Below are positions 13,814 through 21,598 of a stretch of DNA of 21,598 bases, in pieces. The stretch covers positions 1-21,598 of the forward strand of contig CAAGNV010000025.1 in NCBI GenBank assembly GCA_900771425.1. Reading direction: 5' to 3'. Numbering within the stretch: the first letter of the stretch is position 1; each line of letters opens with the position of its first letter. Source of the DNA: Bacteroidaceae bacterium. Lineage in GTDB: Bacteria; Bacteroidota; Bacteroidia; Bacteroidales; Bacteroidaceae. The position numbers were made by a program, and so were the translations under genes. Below the pieces are notes generated by a model, which was given only the letters and a program-made list of their open reading frames with translations, did not search any database and was not told where the DNA came from.

Positions 13814-15112
13814 ATGAAAAAGGCCATATTATCAATCATTGCACTGATGTCGGTTGCTTTTGCAGCTAAGGCACAGCAGAATGTATATATCTGCCGCGGA
13901 TATGCTTATGATGTCTATTCAATCAATGCAACGACCGACGTAAAGGTTACGGATGACAAGCAGAGCGTTACCGTAGCAGGCGAGACATACCTGATGGCAG
14001 ATATCGACAGTATCACCTTCATGGAGCCTCAGTTCGAGAAAATCGTCATCAAGTACAATGGTTCGACTGCATCAGTATCTATTCCTGTCAAGTATTCAGA
14101 TGTGAAATGTACAAGTGGCACAAGTTCGCACGTTGTCATCAACTCGACTACTGCGACAAATGAATATCTCTATTCGCTCGAAGGTACATCAACCGATGGT
14201 TCGTTCACACTCAACGGCAGTTATAAACTGACGGTGGAACTGGCAGGAGTCAGTCTTACAAGCACTAAGGGTGCAGCAGTCGATATCGAATGTGGCAAGC
14301 GTATAGATATCTTCCTGCGTCAAGGTACTGTCAATTCATTTGTTGACAAGGCTAATGGCATGCAGAAGGCTGCGTTCTACAGCAAGGGACACATGGAGTT
14401 CAAGGGTTCCGGCACACTTAATGTCACAGGCAAGACAAAGCATGCGCTCGGTGCGAAGGAATATATCGAGTTCAAGGGCTCGCTCGGCAAAGTAAACATC
14501 ATCAGTTCGGTAAGCGATGGCATTCACTGCGGTAAGGGCGAGAATGGCGACGGAGAGAACAACTATTTCCGCATGAACGGGGGTGACGTAACTATCAGCG
14601 ACTGCGCCAGCGACTGTATCGACTCTGACGATTATGGTTGCATCAAGATAAAGGGTGGTAATCTCACACTTAACGTAAACAAGGAAGACGGTGTCGGCAT
14701 CAAGTGCGACAGCATTTTCCAGCAGACTGGCGGTAACGTCACCATCAATGTTTCAGCAACCAACGGCGAAGGCATCCGTGCTTCGTACAGTGCTACATTC
14801 AGTGGCGGCACACTTACCCAGAACATCACAGGTAAGGCTGGCATCGGTGTTCGTGGCAAGTATGCCGAGAACAAGACCAAGAACTGCGTACTCCTTGGCG
14901 GCGACATTAAGTTCAGTGGAACTACGGTCAACATGACAATGTCGGGTGCATCTTATACAGGCGTACCTTGTATGGGTATCTTGGCAGAAAAGAATCTATA
15001 TTTCTCCGCTGGCAGCGTAACACTCGTCAAGGCAAACAGTTCGGCACAGTATTATTTGTGCAACGGCGAAGGCGATGTTTACGAGACAAGCGGTGTGCTT
15101 ATCAAAAAATAA
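13814..15112 (+). CDS. Secreted beta-helix protein, Cthe_2159-type carbohydrate-binding domain
   Basis: The 432-residue protein has a signal peptide (MKKAILSIIALMSVAFAAKA, cut before QQN). A short beta domain with ADIDSITFMEP (about 20-75) follows, then a long right-handed beta-helix. Regular turns are visible: SDGIHCGKG, GDVTISDCASDCIDSDD, GCIKIKGGNLTLNV, EDGVGIKCD, GGNVTINVSATNGEGIRAS, GGTLTQNI, GIGVRGKY. The acidic/Gly turns DGIH, CIDSDD and DGVGI resemble calcium-binding turns of the PF14262 family, whose type member Cthe_2159 binds polygalacturonic acid and cellulose. Members of this family often neighbour VTC and DUF4956 genes, as here; CotH kinase, another frequent neighbour, is absent. 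There are no obvious polysaccharide-lyase catalytic residues. Ligand unknown. Confidence 0.82.
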   Translation: MKKAILSIIALMSVAFAAKAQQNVYICRGYAYDVYSINATTDVKVTDDKQSVTVAGETYLMADIDSITFMEPQFEKIVIKYNGSTASVSIPVKYSDVKCTSGTSSHVVINSTTATNEYLYSLEGTSTDGSFTLNGSYKLTVELAGVSLTSTKGAAVDIECGKRIDIFLRQGTVNSFVDKANGMQKAAFYSKGHMEFKGSGTLNVTGKTKHALGAKEYIEFKGSLGKVNIISSVSDGIHCGKGENGDGENNYFRMNGGDVTISDCASDCIDSDDYGCIKIKGGNLTLNVNKEDGVGIKCDSIFQQTGGNVTINVSATNGEGIRASYSATFSGGTLTQNITGKAGIGVRGKYAENKTKNCVLLGGDIKFSGTTVNMTMSGASYTGVPCMGILAEKNLYFSAGSVTLVKANSSAQYYLCNGEGDVYETSGVLIKK

Positions 15113-15118
15113 CATACA

Positions 15119-15826
15119 ATGAAGTTCAAGAGAATATTATTGAAACTTTCAGGCGAGAGCCTCATGGGTGAACAGGGTTACGGTATCGATGTAACCCGTC
15201 TGAACGAATATGCACAGCAGATAAAGGAAGTGCATGATATGGGAGTTGAAATCGGTATTGTCATCGGCGGCGGAAACATCTTCCGCGGATTGAGCGGTGC
15301 TGGTAAGGGATTTGACCGTGTGAAGGGCGACCAGATGGGCATGTGTGCCACGGTCATCAATTCGCTCGCACTCAGCAGCGCACTCGGTGCCATCGGCTGC
15401 AAGAGCCGCGTACTCACAGCAATACGCATGGAGCCAATCGGTGAGTTCTACACCAAGTGGAAGGCAATCGAAGCCATGCAGAACGGCGAGGTAGCCATCT
15501 TCTCAGGCGGTACGGGCAATCCTTATTTCACGACAGATACAGGTTCAAGCCTTCGTGGTATTGAAATCGAAGCCGACGTAATGCTCAAGGGCACACGTGT
15601 CGATGGTGTCTATACTGCCGACCCAGAGAAAGACCCTACAGCAACCAAGTTCGAAGAGATTACTTTCGACGAGATATACAACAAGAATCTCCGTGTGATG
15701 GATCTTACAGCAACCACCATGTGCAAGGAAAACAACCTGCCGATCTATGTATTCAATATGGATATCGTGGGCAACCTCAAGCGCGTGATGAACGGAGAAA
15801 ACATCGGTACACTCGTACACAATTAA
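15119..15826 (+). CDS. pyrH: UMP kinase
   Basis: The 235-residue hexameric-type bacterial UMP kinase phosphorylates UMP to UDP with ATP in pyrimidine nucleotide synthesis. Motifs are intact: KLSGE (9-13), GGGNIFRG (50-57), DQMG (71-74), GGTGNPYFTTDT (130-141) and ADPEKDP (167-173). The length is standard. The start is only 6 bases after the stop of the beta-helix gene, with no separate promoter apparent. It therefore seems to share a transcript with the VTC envelope operon, an unexpected partner for an essential gene. An internal promoter in the upstream gene cannot be excluded. Confidence 0.97.
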   Translation: MKFKRILLKLSGESLMGEQGYGIDVTRLNEYAQQIKEVHDMGVEIGIVIGGGNIFRGLSGAGKGFDRVKGDQMGMCATVINSLALSSALGAIGCKSRVLTAIRMEPIGEFYTKWKAIEAMQNGEVAIFSGGTGNPYFTTDTGSSLRGIEIEADVMLKGTRVDGVYTADPEKDPTATKFEEITFDEIYNKNLRVMDLTATTMCKENNLPIYVFNMDIVGNLKRVMNGENIGTLVHN

Positions 15827-15839
15827 AGGGCTGTAGGCG

Positions 15840-15904
15840 TAATGGGTCTAATGGACCTCATAGATTCTATTAGTCCCATGAGTCTTATTAGCCCCATGAG
15901 TCCT
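15840..15904. repeat. ATTAGTCCCATGAGTC tandem/inverted repeat
   Basis: Two 18-base units, ATTAGTCCCATGAGTCTT (15869-15886) and ATTAGCCCCATGAGTCCT (15887-15904), are in direct tandem with three differences. TAATGGGTCTAAT (15840-15852) is the reverse complement of the start of a unit with two mismatches, so the segment can fold as a hairpin. It lies between pyrH and metG. It may act as a weak terminator or be a dispersed Bacteroidetes intergenic repeat. Confidence 0.65.
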
Positions 15905-15938
15905 CTCTCTATTAACAGCCAATAACAAAACCAAAAAT

Positions 15939-17987
15939 ATGAAAAGAACACTCATAACATCTGCCCTGCCTTATGCCAACGGACCGGTTCACATCGGTCA
16001 CTTGGCTGGCGTATATGTTCCGGCAGATATCTATGCACGCTACCTCCGTCTCAAGGGCGAGGAAGTGCTGTTCGTGGGCGGAAGCGACGAACACGGAGTA
16101 CCTGTAACCATCCGTGCACGCAAGGAAGGTTGCACTCCTCAGGATGTCGTCGACCGTTACCACGGCATCATCAAGAAATCGTTCGAAGACTTCGGCATCT
16201 CGTTCGATGTTTATAGCCGAACAACATCAAAGACACACCACCAGTTTGCCTCCGACTTCTTCAAGAAACTTTACGACGAAGGCAAATTCGTGGAAATCGA
16301 AAGCGAACAATATTATGATGAGCAAGCAGGCGAGTTCCTCACCGACCGCAACATCCGTGGCGAATGCCCTCGCTGCCATGCACCTGAGGCATACGGCGAC
16401 CAGTGCGAGAAGTGCGGAAGCACACTCTCACCTGACGAACTCATCAACCCATACAATGCCGTCACAGGCAATCCACTCGTTAAGCGCCAGACAAAGCACT
16501 GGTACCTGCCACTCGACCAGTACCAGCCTTGGCTCGAGAAGTGGATTCTCGAAGGACATAAGGAATGGCGTCCTAACGTATATGGTCAGTGCAAGAGCTG
16601 GCTCGACGGCGGACTCCACCCACGTGCCGTAACACGCGACCTAAGCTGGGGTATTCCGGTACCAGTCGAGGGAGCTGAAGGCAAGGTGCTGTATGTGTGG
16701 TTCGATGCACCAATCGGTTACATTTCAAATACCAAGGAACTGTGTGACGCTCAACCTGAGAAGTGGGGCACATGGCAGAAGTGGTGGCAGGACGAGGACA
16801 CACGCATGATTCACTTCATCGGTAAGGACAACATCGTGTTCCACTGCATCGTATTCCCTTCGATGCTGAAGGCTCACGGCGACTACATACTGCCTGACAA
16901 CGTACCTTCAAACGAGTTCCTCAACCTCGAAGGCGACAAGATCAGTACCAGCCGCAACTATGCCGTTTGGCTCAACGAATACCTTGAGGAGATTCCTGGC
17001 AAGCAGGACGTACTTCGTTATGTACTCACAGCCAACGCACCAGAGACCAAGGACAACGACTTCACATGGAAGGACTACCAGGCACGCAACAACAACGAAC
17101 TCGTTGCTGTCTATGGCAACTTCGTCAACCGTGCACTGCAACTTACCAAGAAATACTACAATAGCATCGTACCTGAGCAAGGCGAACTCACTCAGCACGA
17201 CCAGGAAACCATCAACGAGTTCAAAGACGTGAAGCAGAAGGTAGAAGCTCTGCTCGACCAGTTCAAGTTCCGCGATGCACAGAAGGAAGCAATGAACCTT
17301 GCCCGCATCGGCAACAAGTACATTGCCGACGAAGAGCCTTGGAAGGTAATCAAGACCGACCCTGAGCGCGTGAAGACCATCATCTACATCTCGCTCCAGC
17401 TCACTGCCAACCTCGCCATTGCCTTCGAACCGTTCCTGCCGTTCTCATCACAGAAGCTCCGCACCATGCTCAACATGGACACCTTCCGTTGGGAAGACCT
17501 CGGCAAGATGGACATCCTGCCTGCAGGCAAGCAACTGGGCGAACCACAGCTCTTGTTCGACAAGATCGAGGACGACGTCATTCAAGCACAGGTTGACAAA
17601 CTCGCTGCCACCGTCAAGGCAAACGAAGCCGCTGCAGCCAAGGCATTGCCAATCAAGCCTACCATTGCTTTCGACGACTTTGAGAAACTCGACATCCGCG
17701 TAGGTACTGTCCTTGAGTGCGAACGCGTGCCAAAGATGAAGAAACTGCTCCGTTTCCTCATCGACGACGGACTTCAGAAGCGCACCATCGTCAGTGGCAT
17801 AGCACAGTGGTACGAGCCAGAACAGCTGCAAGGCAAGCAAGTGCTGTTCATAGCCAACCTCGCCCCTCGTGAGTTCAAGAACGGACTCGTCAGCGAAGGT
17901 ATGATACTCTCAGCCCAGGACTGGGACGGAACAATCAGCGTCAGCACCGTTGAGCACAACGTGAAGGCTGGCAGCCAAGTAAGTTAA
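15939..17987 (+). CDS. metG: Methionyl-tRNA synthetase
   Basis: The 682-residue enzyme charges tRNA-Met with methionine. It starts MKRTLITSALPYANGPVHIGH, carrying the HIGH signature (18-21). The zinc knuckle is CPRC (143-146) and CEKC (156-159). The second ATP signature is KISTS (334-338), in place of KMSKS, a common variant in this group. The C-terminal domain (about 575-682, beginning DDFEKLDIRVGTV) is the dimerising tRNA-binding Trbp111-like module. The length is normal for the long form. Its neighbours pyrH and korA are unrelated. No TAnnTTTG promoter is evident just upstream, so it may be read from pyrH. A terminator follows directly. Confidence 0.97.
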   Translation: MKRTLITSALPYANGPVHIGHLAGVYVPADIYARYLRLKGEEVLFVGGSDEHGVPVTIRARKEGCTPQDVVDRYHGIIKKSFEDFGISFDVYSRTTSKTHHQFASDFFKKLYDEGKFVEIESEQYYDEQAGEFLTDRNIRGECPRCHAPEAYGDQCEKCGSTLSPDELINPYNAVTGNPLVKRQTKHWYLPLDQYQPWLEKWILEGHKEWRPNVYGQCKSWLDGGLHPRAVTRDLSWGIPVPVEGAEGKVLYVWFDAPIGYISNTKELCDAQPEKWGTWQKWWQDEDTRMIHFIGKDNIVFHCIVFPSMLKAHGDYILPDNVPSNEFLNLEGDKISTSRNYAVWLNEYLEEIPGKQDVLRYVLTANAPETKDNDFTWKDYQARNNNELVAVYGNFVNRALQLTKKYYNSIVPEQGELTQHDQETINEFKDVKQKVEALLDQFKFRDAQKEAMNLARIGNKYIADEEPWKVIKTDPERVKTIIYISLQLTANLAIAFEPFLPFSSQKLRTMLNMDTFRWEDLGKMDILPAGKQLGEPQLLFDKIEDDVIQAQVDKLAATVKANEAAAAKALPIKPTIAFDDFEKLDIRVGTVLECERVPKMKKLLRFLIDDGLQKRTIVSGIAQWYEPEQLQGKQVLFIANLAPREFKNGLVSEGMILSAQDWDGTISVSTVEHNVKAGSQVS

Positions 17988-17997
17988 AGACAATTAT

Positions 17998-18048
17998 GCC
18001 TCTTTCGGCACCCAACGATGGGAACGCCGAAAGGGGCTTTGCCTTTTT
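17998..18048 (+). terminator. Terminator after metG
   Basis: GCCTCTTTCGGC (17998-18009) pairs with GCCGAAAGGGGC (18026-18037), with one T-G wobble, around a 16-base loop. It is followed by TTTGCC and TTTTT (18044-18048). Confidence 0.8.
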
Positions 18049-18147
18049 ATATGGCCAACAGGTAAGGCTATAAGTGCCGATAGACCCAAACATAAAATAA
18101 ACAAGCAAACAAACCATACGTTAACTCTAAAAGAAAAGACTGTTATT

Positions 18148-19986
18148 ATGTCAGAAGAATTGGAGATTAAAGAATTGGAAGATGTGGTTGTTCGATTCTC
18201 GGGCGACTCAGGCGACGGTATGCAACTCGCCGGTAACATCTTCTCGACCGTTTCCGCTACAGTAGGAAACAGCATTAGTACTTTCCCTGATTATCCAGCA
18301 GACATCCGCGCCCCACAAGGCTCACTCACCGGTGTCAGCGGATTCCAGGTTCACATCGGAGCCGGACAGGTATTCACTCCTGGCGACAAGTGCGACGTAC
18401 TCGTTGCCATGAATGCTGCTGCACTCAAGACTCAGTATCGTTTTGCCAAGCCTGGCGCTGCCATCATCATCGATACCGACTCATTCGGTCCTAAGGATCT
18501 CGAAAAGGCTGCCTTCAAGACTGAGGATTACCTCGGCGAGATGGGCATCGACCCTGACCGTGTCATCGCTTGTCCTATCACTCAGATGGTCAAGGATTGC
18601 CTTGCCGACAGCGGCATGGACGTAAAGGCTATGGTCAAGTGCCGCAATATGTTTGCACTCGGACTTGTATGCTGGCTCTTCGACCGCGACCTCGACATCG
18701 CATTCAACTTCCTCAAGGAGAAGTTCGCAAAGAAGGCAGGCGTGGCTGAGGCTAACATCAAGGTTATTCAGGCAGGTTACGACTACGGTCACAACACTCA
18801 TAGCTCTGTTGCCAACGTCTATCGCATTGAGACAAAGAACAAGGTGCCAGGACGTTACATGGACATCACAGGTAACAAGGCTACTGCATACGGACTTATC
18901 GCAGCTGCTGAGAAGGCAGGACTGAAACTCTACCTCGGTTCTTACCCTATCACACCTGCAACCGACATACTTCATGAACTCTCAAAGCACAAGTCACTCG
19001 GCGTCACTACCGTACAGTGTGAAGACGAAATCGCCGGTTGCGCCAGTGCCCTCGGTGCTTCATTTGCCGGTGCCCTCGCTGCTACAAGCACATCAGGCCC
19101 TGGTATCTGCCTTAAGTCAGAAGCCATGAACCTCGGTGTCATCATGGAACTCCCGCTCGTAGTACTCGACGTACAGCGCGGTGGTCCTGCAACCGGTCTG
19201 CCTACCAAGTCAGAACAGACCGACCTCCTTCAGGTTCTCTTCGGCCGTAACGGCGAAAGCCCAATGCCAGTGATGGCTGCTACAAGTCCTACCGACTGCT
19301 TCGATGCTGCCTACATGGCTGCAAAGATAGCTCTCGAAAACATGACTCCTGTCGTTCTCCTTACCGACGCATACGTAGCAAACGGTTCAGGTGCACTCCG
19401 TCTGCCTAACCTCGACGAATATCCTGCCATCAACCCTCCTTACGTCACTGAGGATATGAAGGGTACATGGACTCCTTACCAGCGCAACGAACGTGGCGTA
19501 CGCTATTGGGCAGTACCTGGTACAGAAGGATTTACACACATTCTCGGTGGTCTTGAGAAGGACAACAAGACAGGTGCCATCTCTACCGACCCTGAGAACC
19601 ACAACCTCATGACCCAGCTCCGTCTGCAGAAGATTGAGGGCATCGAGGTGCCAGACCTCGAGGTCGTTGGCGACGTCGATGATGCCGAACTCCTCATCGT
19701 TGGTTTCGGCGGTACTTACGGACACCTCCATGCTGCCATGGACGAGATGCGTGCAGCAGGCCGTAAGGTTGCACTCGCACACTTCAAGTACATCCGCCCA
19801 CTGCCAAAGAACACTGCCGAAGTGCTCAAGAAGTACCCGAAGGTAGTCGTAGCAGAGCAAAACATGGGTCAGCTCGCAGGTTATCTCCGCATGAAGGTCG
19901 ATGGTTTCGTTCCGTTCCAGTTTAACGAAGTCAAAGGACAACCATTTACCATTAACTCTCTTGTTGATTATTTCTCACAATTATAG
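18148..19986 (+). CDS. korA: 2-oxoacid:ferredoxin oxidoreductase, fused gamma-alpha subunit
   Basis: The 612-residue subunit joins an N-terminal gamma domain (VVVRFSGDSGDGMQLAGN, about 12-30, through about 190) to an alpha pyrimidine-binding domain starting near 245. It has the SYPITPATDI motif (Y266-P270), the GVTTVQCEDEIAG segment and TSGPG/QRGGPATGLPTKSEQTDL. This fused form is typical of 2-oxoglutarate-type enzymes, which convert 2-oxoglutarate and CoA to succinyl-CoA while reducing ferredoxin. Related 2-oxoacids cannot be ruled out from sequence alone. It is followed 21 bases later by the beta subunit. There is no delta-type 2[4Fe-4S] ferredoxin gene here, so this is a two-subunit enzyme. 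A 160-base leader after the metG terminator should contain its promoter, but no clear TAnnTTTG element is visible. Confidence 0.93.
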   Translation: MSEELEIKELEDVVVRFSGDSGDGMQLAGNIFSTVSATVGNSISTFPDYPADIRAPQGSLTGVSGFQVHIGAGQVFTPGDKCDVLVAMNAAALKTQYRFAKPGAAIIIDTDSFGPKDLEKAAFKTEDYLGEMGIDPDRVIACPITQMVKDCLADSGMDVKAMVKCRNMFALGLVCWLFDRDLDIAFNFLKEKFAKKAGVAEANIKVIQAGYDYGHNTHSSVANVYRIETKNKVPGRYMDITGNKATAYGLIAAAEKAGLKLYLGSYPITPATDILHELSKHKSLGVTTVQCEDEIAGCASALGASFAGALAATSTSGPGICLKSEAMNLGVIMELPLVVLDVQRGGPATGLPTKSEQTDLLQVLFGRNGESPMPVMAATSPTDCFDAAYMAAKIALENMTPVVLLTDAYVANGSGALRLPNLDEYPAINPPYVTEDMKGTWTPYQRNERGVRYWAVPGTEGFTHILGGLEKDNKTGAISTDPENHNLMTQLRLQKIEGIEVPDLEVVGDVDDAELLIVGFGGTYGHLHAAMDEMRAAGRKVALAHFKYIRPLPKNTAEVLKKYPKVVVAEQNMGQLAGYLRMKVDGFVPFQFNEVKGQPFTINSLVDYFSQL

Positions 19987-20007
19987 CCAAACAAAACTTG
20001 AAATAAT

Positions 20008-21039
20008 ATGGAAGCAAATAATAGTAATATCATCTCCCCCTCGGGGGAGAAACAGTGGGGGGCTGCAGATTATAAGAAGGGACAGCCAAGATGGTGTCCT
20101 GGATGTGGCGACCACTTCTTCCTTGCATCGCTCCACAAGGCAATGGCAGAGATTGGCGTGGCACCAAAAGACGTAGCAGTCATTTCCGGTATCGGATGCT
20201 CAAGCCGTCTGCCTCACTACATGGCAACCTACGGCATGAACACCATCCATGGCCGTGCAGCAGCTATCGCTACAGGCTGCAAGGTGGCTAACCCAGACCT
20301 CACCGTATGGCAGATCAGCGGTGACGGCGACGGACTTGCCATCGGCGGCAACCACTTCATCCATGCCAACCGCCGTAACATCAACCTCAACATGATACTG
20401 CTCAACAACCGTATCTACGGTCTGACCAAAGGACAGTATTCACCTACAAGTCCACGCGGATTCGTCAGCAAGTCAAGTCCTTATGGTACAGTCGAAGACC
20501 CATTCCGCCCTGCAGAACTCTGCTTCGGTGCCCGTGGTCACTTCTTTGCACGTGCCGTAGCCACCGATGCCCCTGGTACCGTCGAGGTGCTCAAGGCAGC
20601 ATACAACCACAAGGGAGCCAGCGTATGCGAGATCCTGCAGAACTGCGTCATCTTCAACAACGGAACCCACGACAGCGTATATTCAAAGGAAGGACGTGCC
20701 AAGAATGCTATCTACCTCCGCCACGGCGAGAAGATGATATTCGGCGAGAACAACGAGTTCGGACTTGCTCAGGAAGGTTTCGGCCTTAAGGTAGTCAGTG
20801 CCGACGACCCGTCAGTACTCGTACACGATGCCCACTGCGAGGATAACACCCTCCAGCTGAAGCTCGCCATGATGGACGGCACCAACGGATTCCCTATCGC
20901 CCTCGGTGTCATCCGCGATGTGGAGGCTCCTACCTACGACGACTGCGTTACCGCACAGATTGAGGAAGTCAAGGCACAGAAGAAGTACCATAACTTCGCT
21001 GAACTCCTCGAGACAAACGATATCTGGGAAGTAAAATAG
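20008..21039 (+). CDS. korB: 2-oxoacid:ferredoxin oxidoreductase, beta subunit
   Basis: The 343-residue subunit binds thiamine diphosphate and one [4Fe-4S] cluster. Probable cluster cysteines are C30 and C33 (WCPGCGDH), C64 (GIGCSS) and C213 (LQNC); their spacing fits characterised two-subunit enzymes. The thiamine site is GDGD (105-108) and the following NNRIYGLTKGQ (133-143), with K141-G142 in the Mg/TPP segment. The SPTSPRG stretch (145-151) is the usual region after the TPP loop. It pairs with KorA, from one operon. The start at 20008 gives a polar N-terminus before the conserved Trp-Cys; there is no other good start nearby. A strong terminator follows. Confidence 0.94.
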   Translation: MEANNSNIISPSGEKQWGAADYKKGQPRWCPGCGDHFFLASLHKAMAEIGVAPKDVAVISGIGCSSRLPHYMATYGMNTIHGRAAAIATGCKVANPDLTVWQISGDGDGLAIGGNHFIHANRRNINLNMILLNNRIYGLTKGQYSPTSPRGFVSKSSPYGTVEDPFRPAELCFGARGHFFARAVATDAPGTVEVLKAAYNHKGASVCEILQNCVIFNNGTHDSVYSKEGRAKNAIYLRHGEKMIFGENNEFGLAQEGFGLKVVSADDPSVLVHDAHCEDNTLQLKLAMMDGTNGFPIALGVIRDVEAPTYDDCVTAQIEEVKAQKKYHNFAELLETNDIWEVK

Positions 21040-21060
21040 AATAATTTAAACGACATTTAA

Positions 21061-21107
21061 ACAGCGGAACAGGGCAAATCTGAAAAAAGTCCTATTCCGC
21101 TGTTTTT
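21061..21107 (+). terminator. Terminator after korB
   Basis: ACAGCGGAA (21061-21069) pairs with TTCCGCTGT (21095-21103). AGG/CCT extends the stem past one mismatch. TTTTT (21103-21107) follows. It lies 21 bases after the korB stop. Confidence 0.88.
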
Positions 21108-21207
21108 CGTATATACCCACAAACACCCCAAAACCAGAAAAGACAAAGCCAAAAATACGTCCTCACAAGTACCTGATAATCATTATACATAGCAGAGGGC
21201 AAAAACG

Positions 21208-21305
21208 CAGCCAAATCTTCGGGTCGGAAGATTTGGTTCTTCGGCCGATAAGATTTGGTTCTTATGGCGATAAGATTTGGTTCTTCCGACCCGAAGATAT
21301 GGCTG
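21208..21305 (+). repeat. 98-bp modular structured repeat, copy 2
   Basis: It has the same design as the copy at 237-334. Arms are ATCTTCGGGTCGG (21215-21227) and CCGACCCGAAGAT (21286-21298). Three 14-mers AAGATTTGGTTCTT lie at 21228-21241, 21250-21263 and 21272-21285. The spacers are now CGGCCGAT then ATGGCGAT, the opposite order to copy 1. The left flank 21151-21214 matches the reverse complement of the right flank of copy 1 (about 57 of 77 positions, ungapped, when the 13-bp arm is included). No gene is nearby; it lies about 100 bases after the korB terminator. Confidence 0.85.
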
Positions 21306-21598
21306 TGTTACCCCATAGACCCAATGCCCACCCCACGAATATGAAAAAAGTCCTATCATCGGACCTGCATCACGTGTTTTCAGGCAACACTGCAAAACAC
21401 CCACATCATTCACCCAACCAAAAGCATATTTATTGATAGCGAACCAATGCCAATACACCTTTAATATATATGTTTCGCAGGGTTCTGATACGCCTAATGC
21501 TGAGGATGTATGCCCTGCAAGGTAGGGTGTTCAAAATTAATAATTTATACGCGACTTCTATGTTAAGCTACATCTCTGTTAATCAGAGAAAAACGTCA
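21306..21598. other. Right-edge intergenic sequence, no supported gene
   Basis: No convincing open frame is present; a 31-codon frame at 21341 lacks supporting features. GCAGGG and CCCTGC around 21477-21524 can pair. TCTCTG (21573-21578) and CAGAGA (21584-21589) form a small hairpin at the edge. This may be the leader of a gene beyond the window. Confidence 0.4.

Noticed and set aside
237..21305. The two 98-bp copies as ends of one 21-kb composite element
   Set aside because: The interior contains housekeeping genes (pyrH, metG, hflX, korAB) and no recombinase or transposase. Dispersed repeat copies explain it better.
21080..21355. TGAAAAAAGTCCTAT repeated near 21081 and 21342
   Set aside because: It is a 15-base A/T-rich match, inside the terminator loop in one case, with no extension of similarity; probably chance or a minor repeat.
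21233..21436. Open frame across repeat copy 2 (67 codons), and MKKVLSS start at 21341
   Set aside because: It is again produced by the repeat. The frame after 21305 is not similar to that after copy 1 and has no coding signs.

Overview
The window looks like a chromosomal segment from a Bacteroidales bacterium, most probably Prevotella/Segatella. The signs are Bacteroidetes-type promoters (TAnnTTTG at -7), A-rich rather than Shine-Dalgarno leaders, a C10 (streptopain-like) protease with a Prevotella-style C-terminal tail, an HU-HIG type DNA-binding protein followed by a smalltalk peptide, and DUF4954 and DUF4956 proteins. No plasmid, phage, IS transposase, CRISPR, rRNA or tRNA gene was seen.

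Layout. Positions 1-727 are repeat-rich and have no convincing gene. They hold several inverted repeats and one copy of a 98-bp modular repeat. 728-3770: a promoter, a secreted C10 cysteine protease, and a 56-aa peptide gene, ended by a hairpin. 4036-5038: promoter, HU-related protein, 43-aa smalltalk peptide. A shared terminator at 5051-5100 separates these from a leftward operon, hflX - DUF4954 - M16 lipoprotein protease (10849 down to 5137). A divergent promoter region (10850-10999) then starts a tightly packed rightward operon: VTC-type polyphosphate polymerase, DUF4956 membrane protein, outer-membrane barrel, small secreted protein, secreted beta-helix protein of the Cthe_2159 type, and pyrH. 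metG follows, with its own terminator, then the two-gene 2-oxoacid:ferredoxin oxidoreductase (korA-korB), with a strong terminator at 21061-21107. The last 500 bases have no gene but carry the second copy of the 98-bp repeat.

How the genes relate. pyrH, metG, hflX and korAB are housekeeping functions: UMP phosphorylation, Met-tRNA charging, ribosome rescue GTPase, and ferredoxin-linked 2-oxoacid metabolism. The most system-like block is 11000-15112. It pairs an apparently intact cytoplasmic VTC catalytic domain with a multi-span membrane protein, an outer-membrane barrel and two exported proteins, which would fit an envelope-linked polymer system of unknown product. The most unusual DNA is the 98-bp repeat. 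It reads as a closing stem enclosing three identical 14-bp hairpin modules (cloverleaf-like). The two copies share about 60 bases of flank in inverted orientation, while their modules remain in the same direct orientation.
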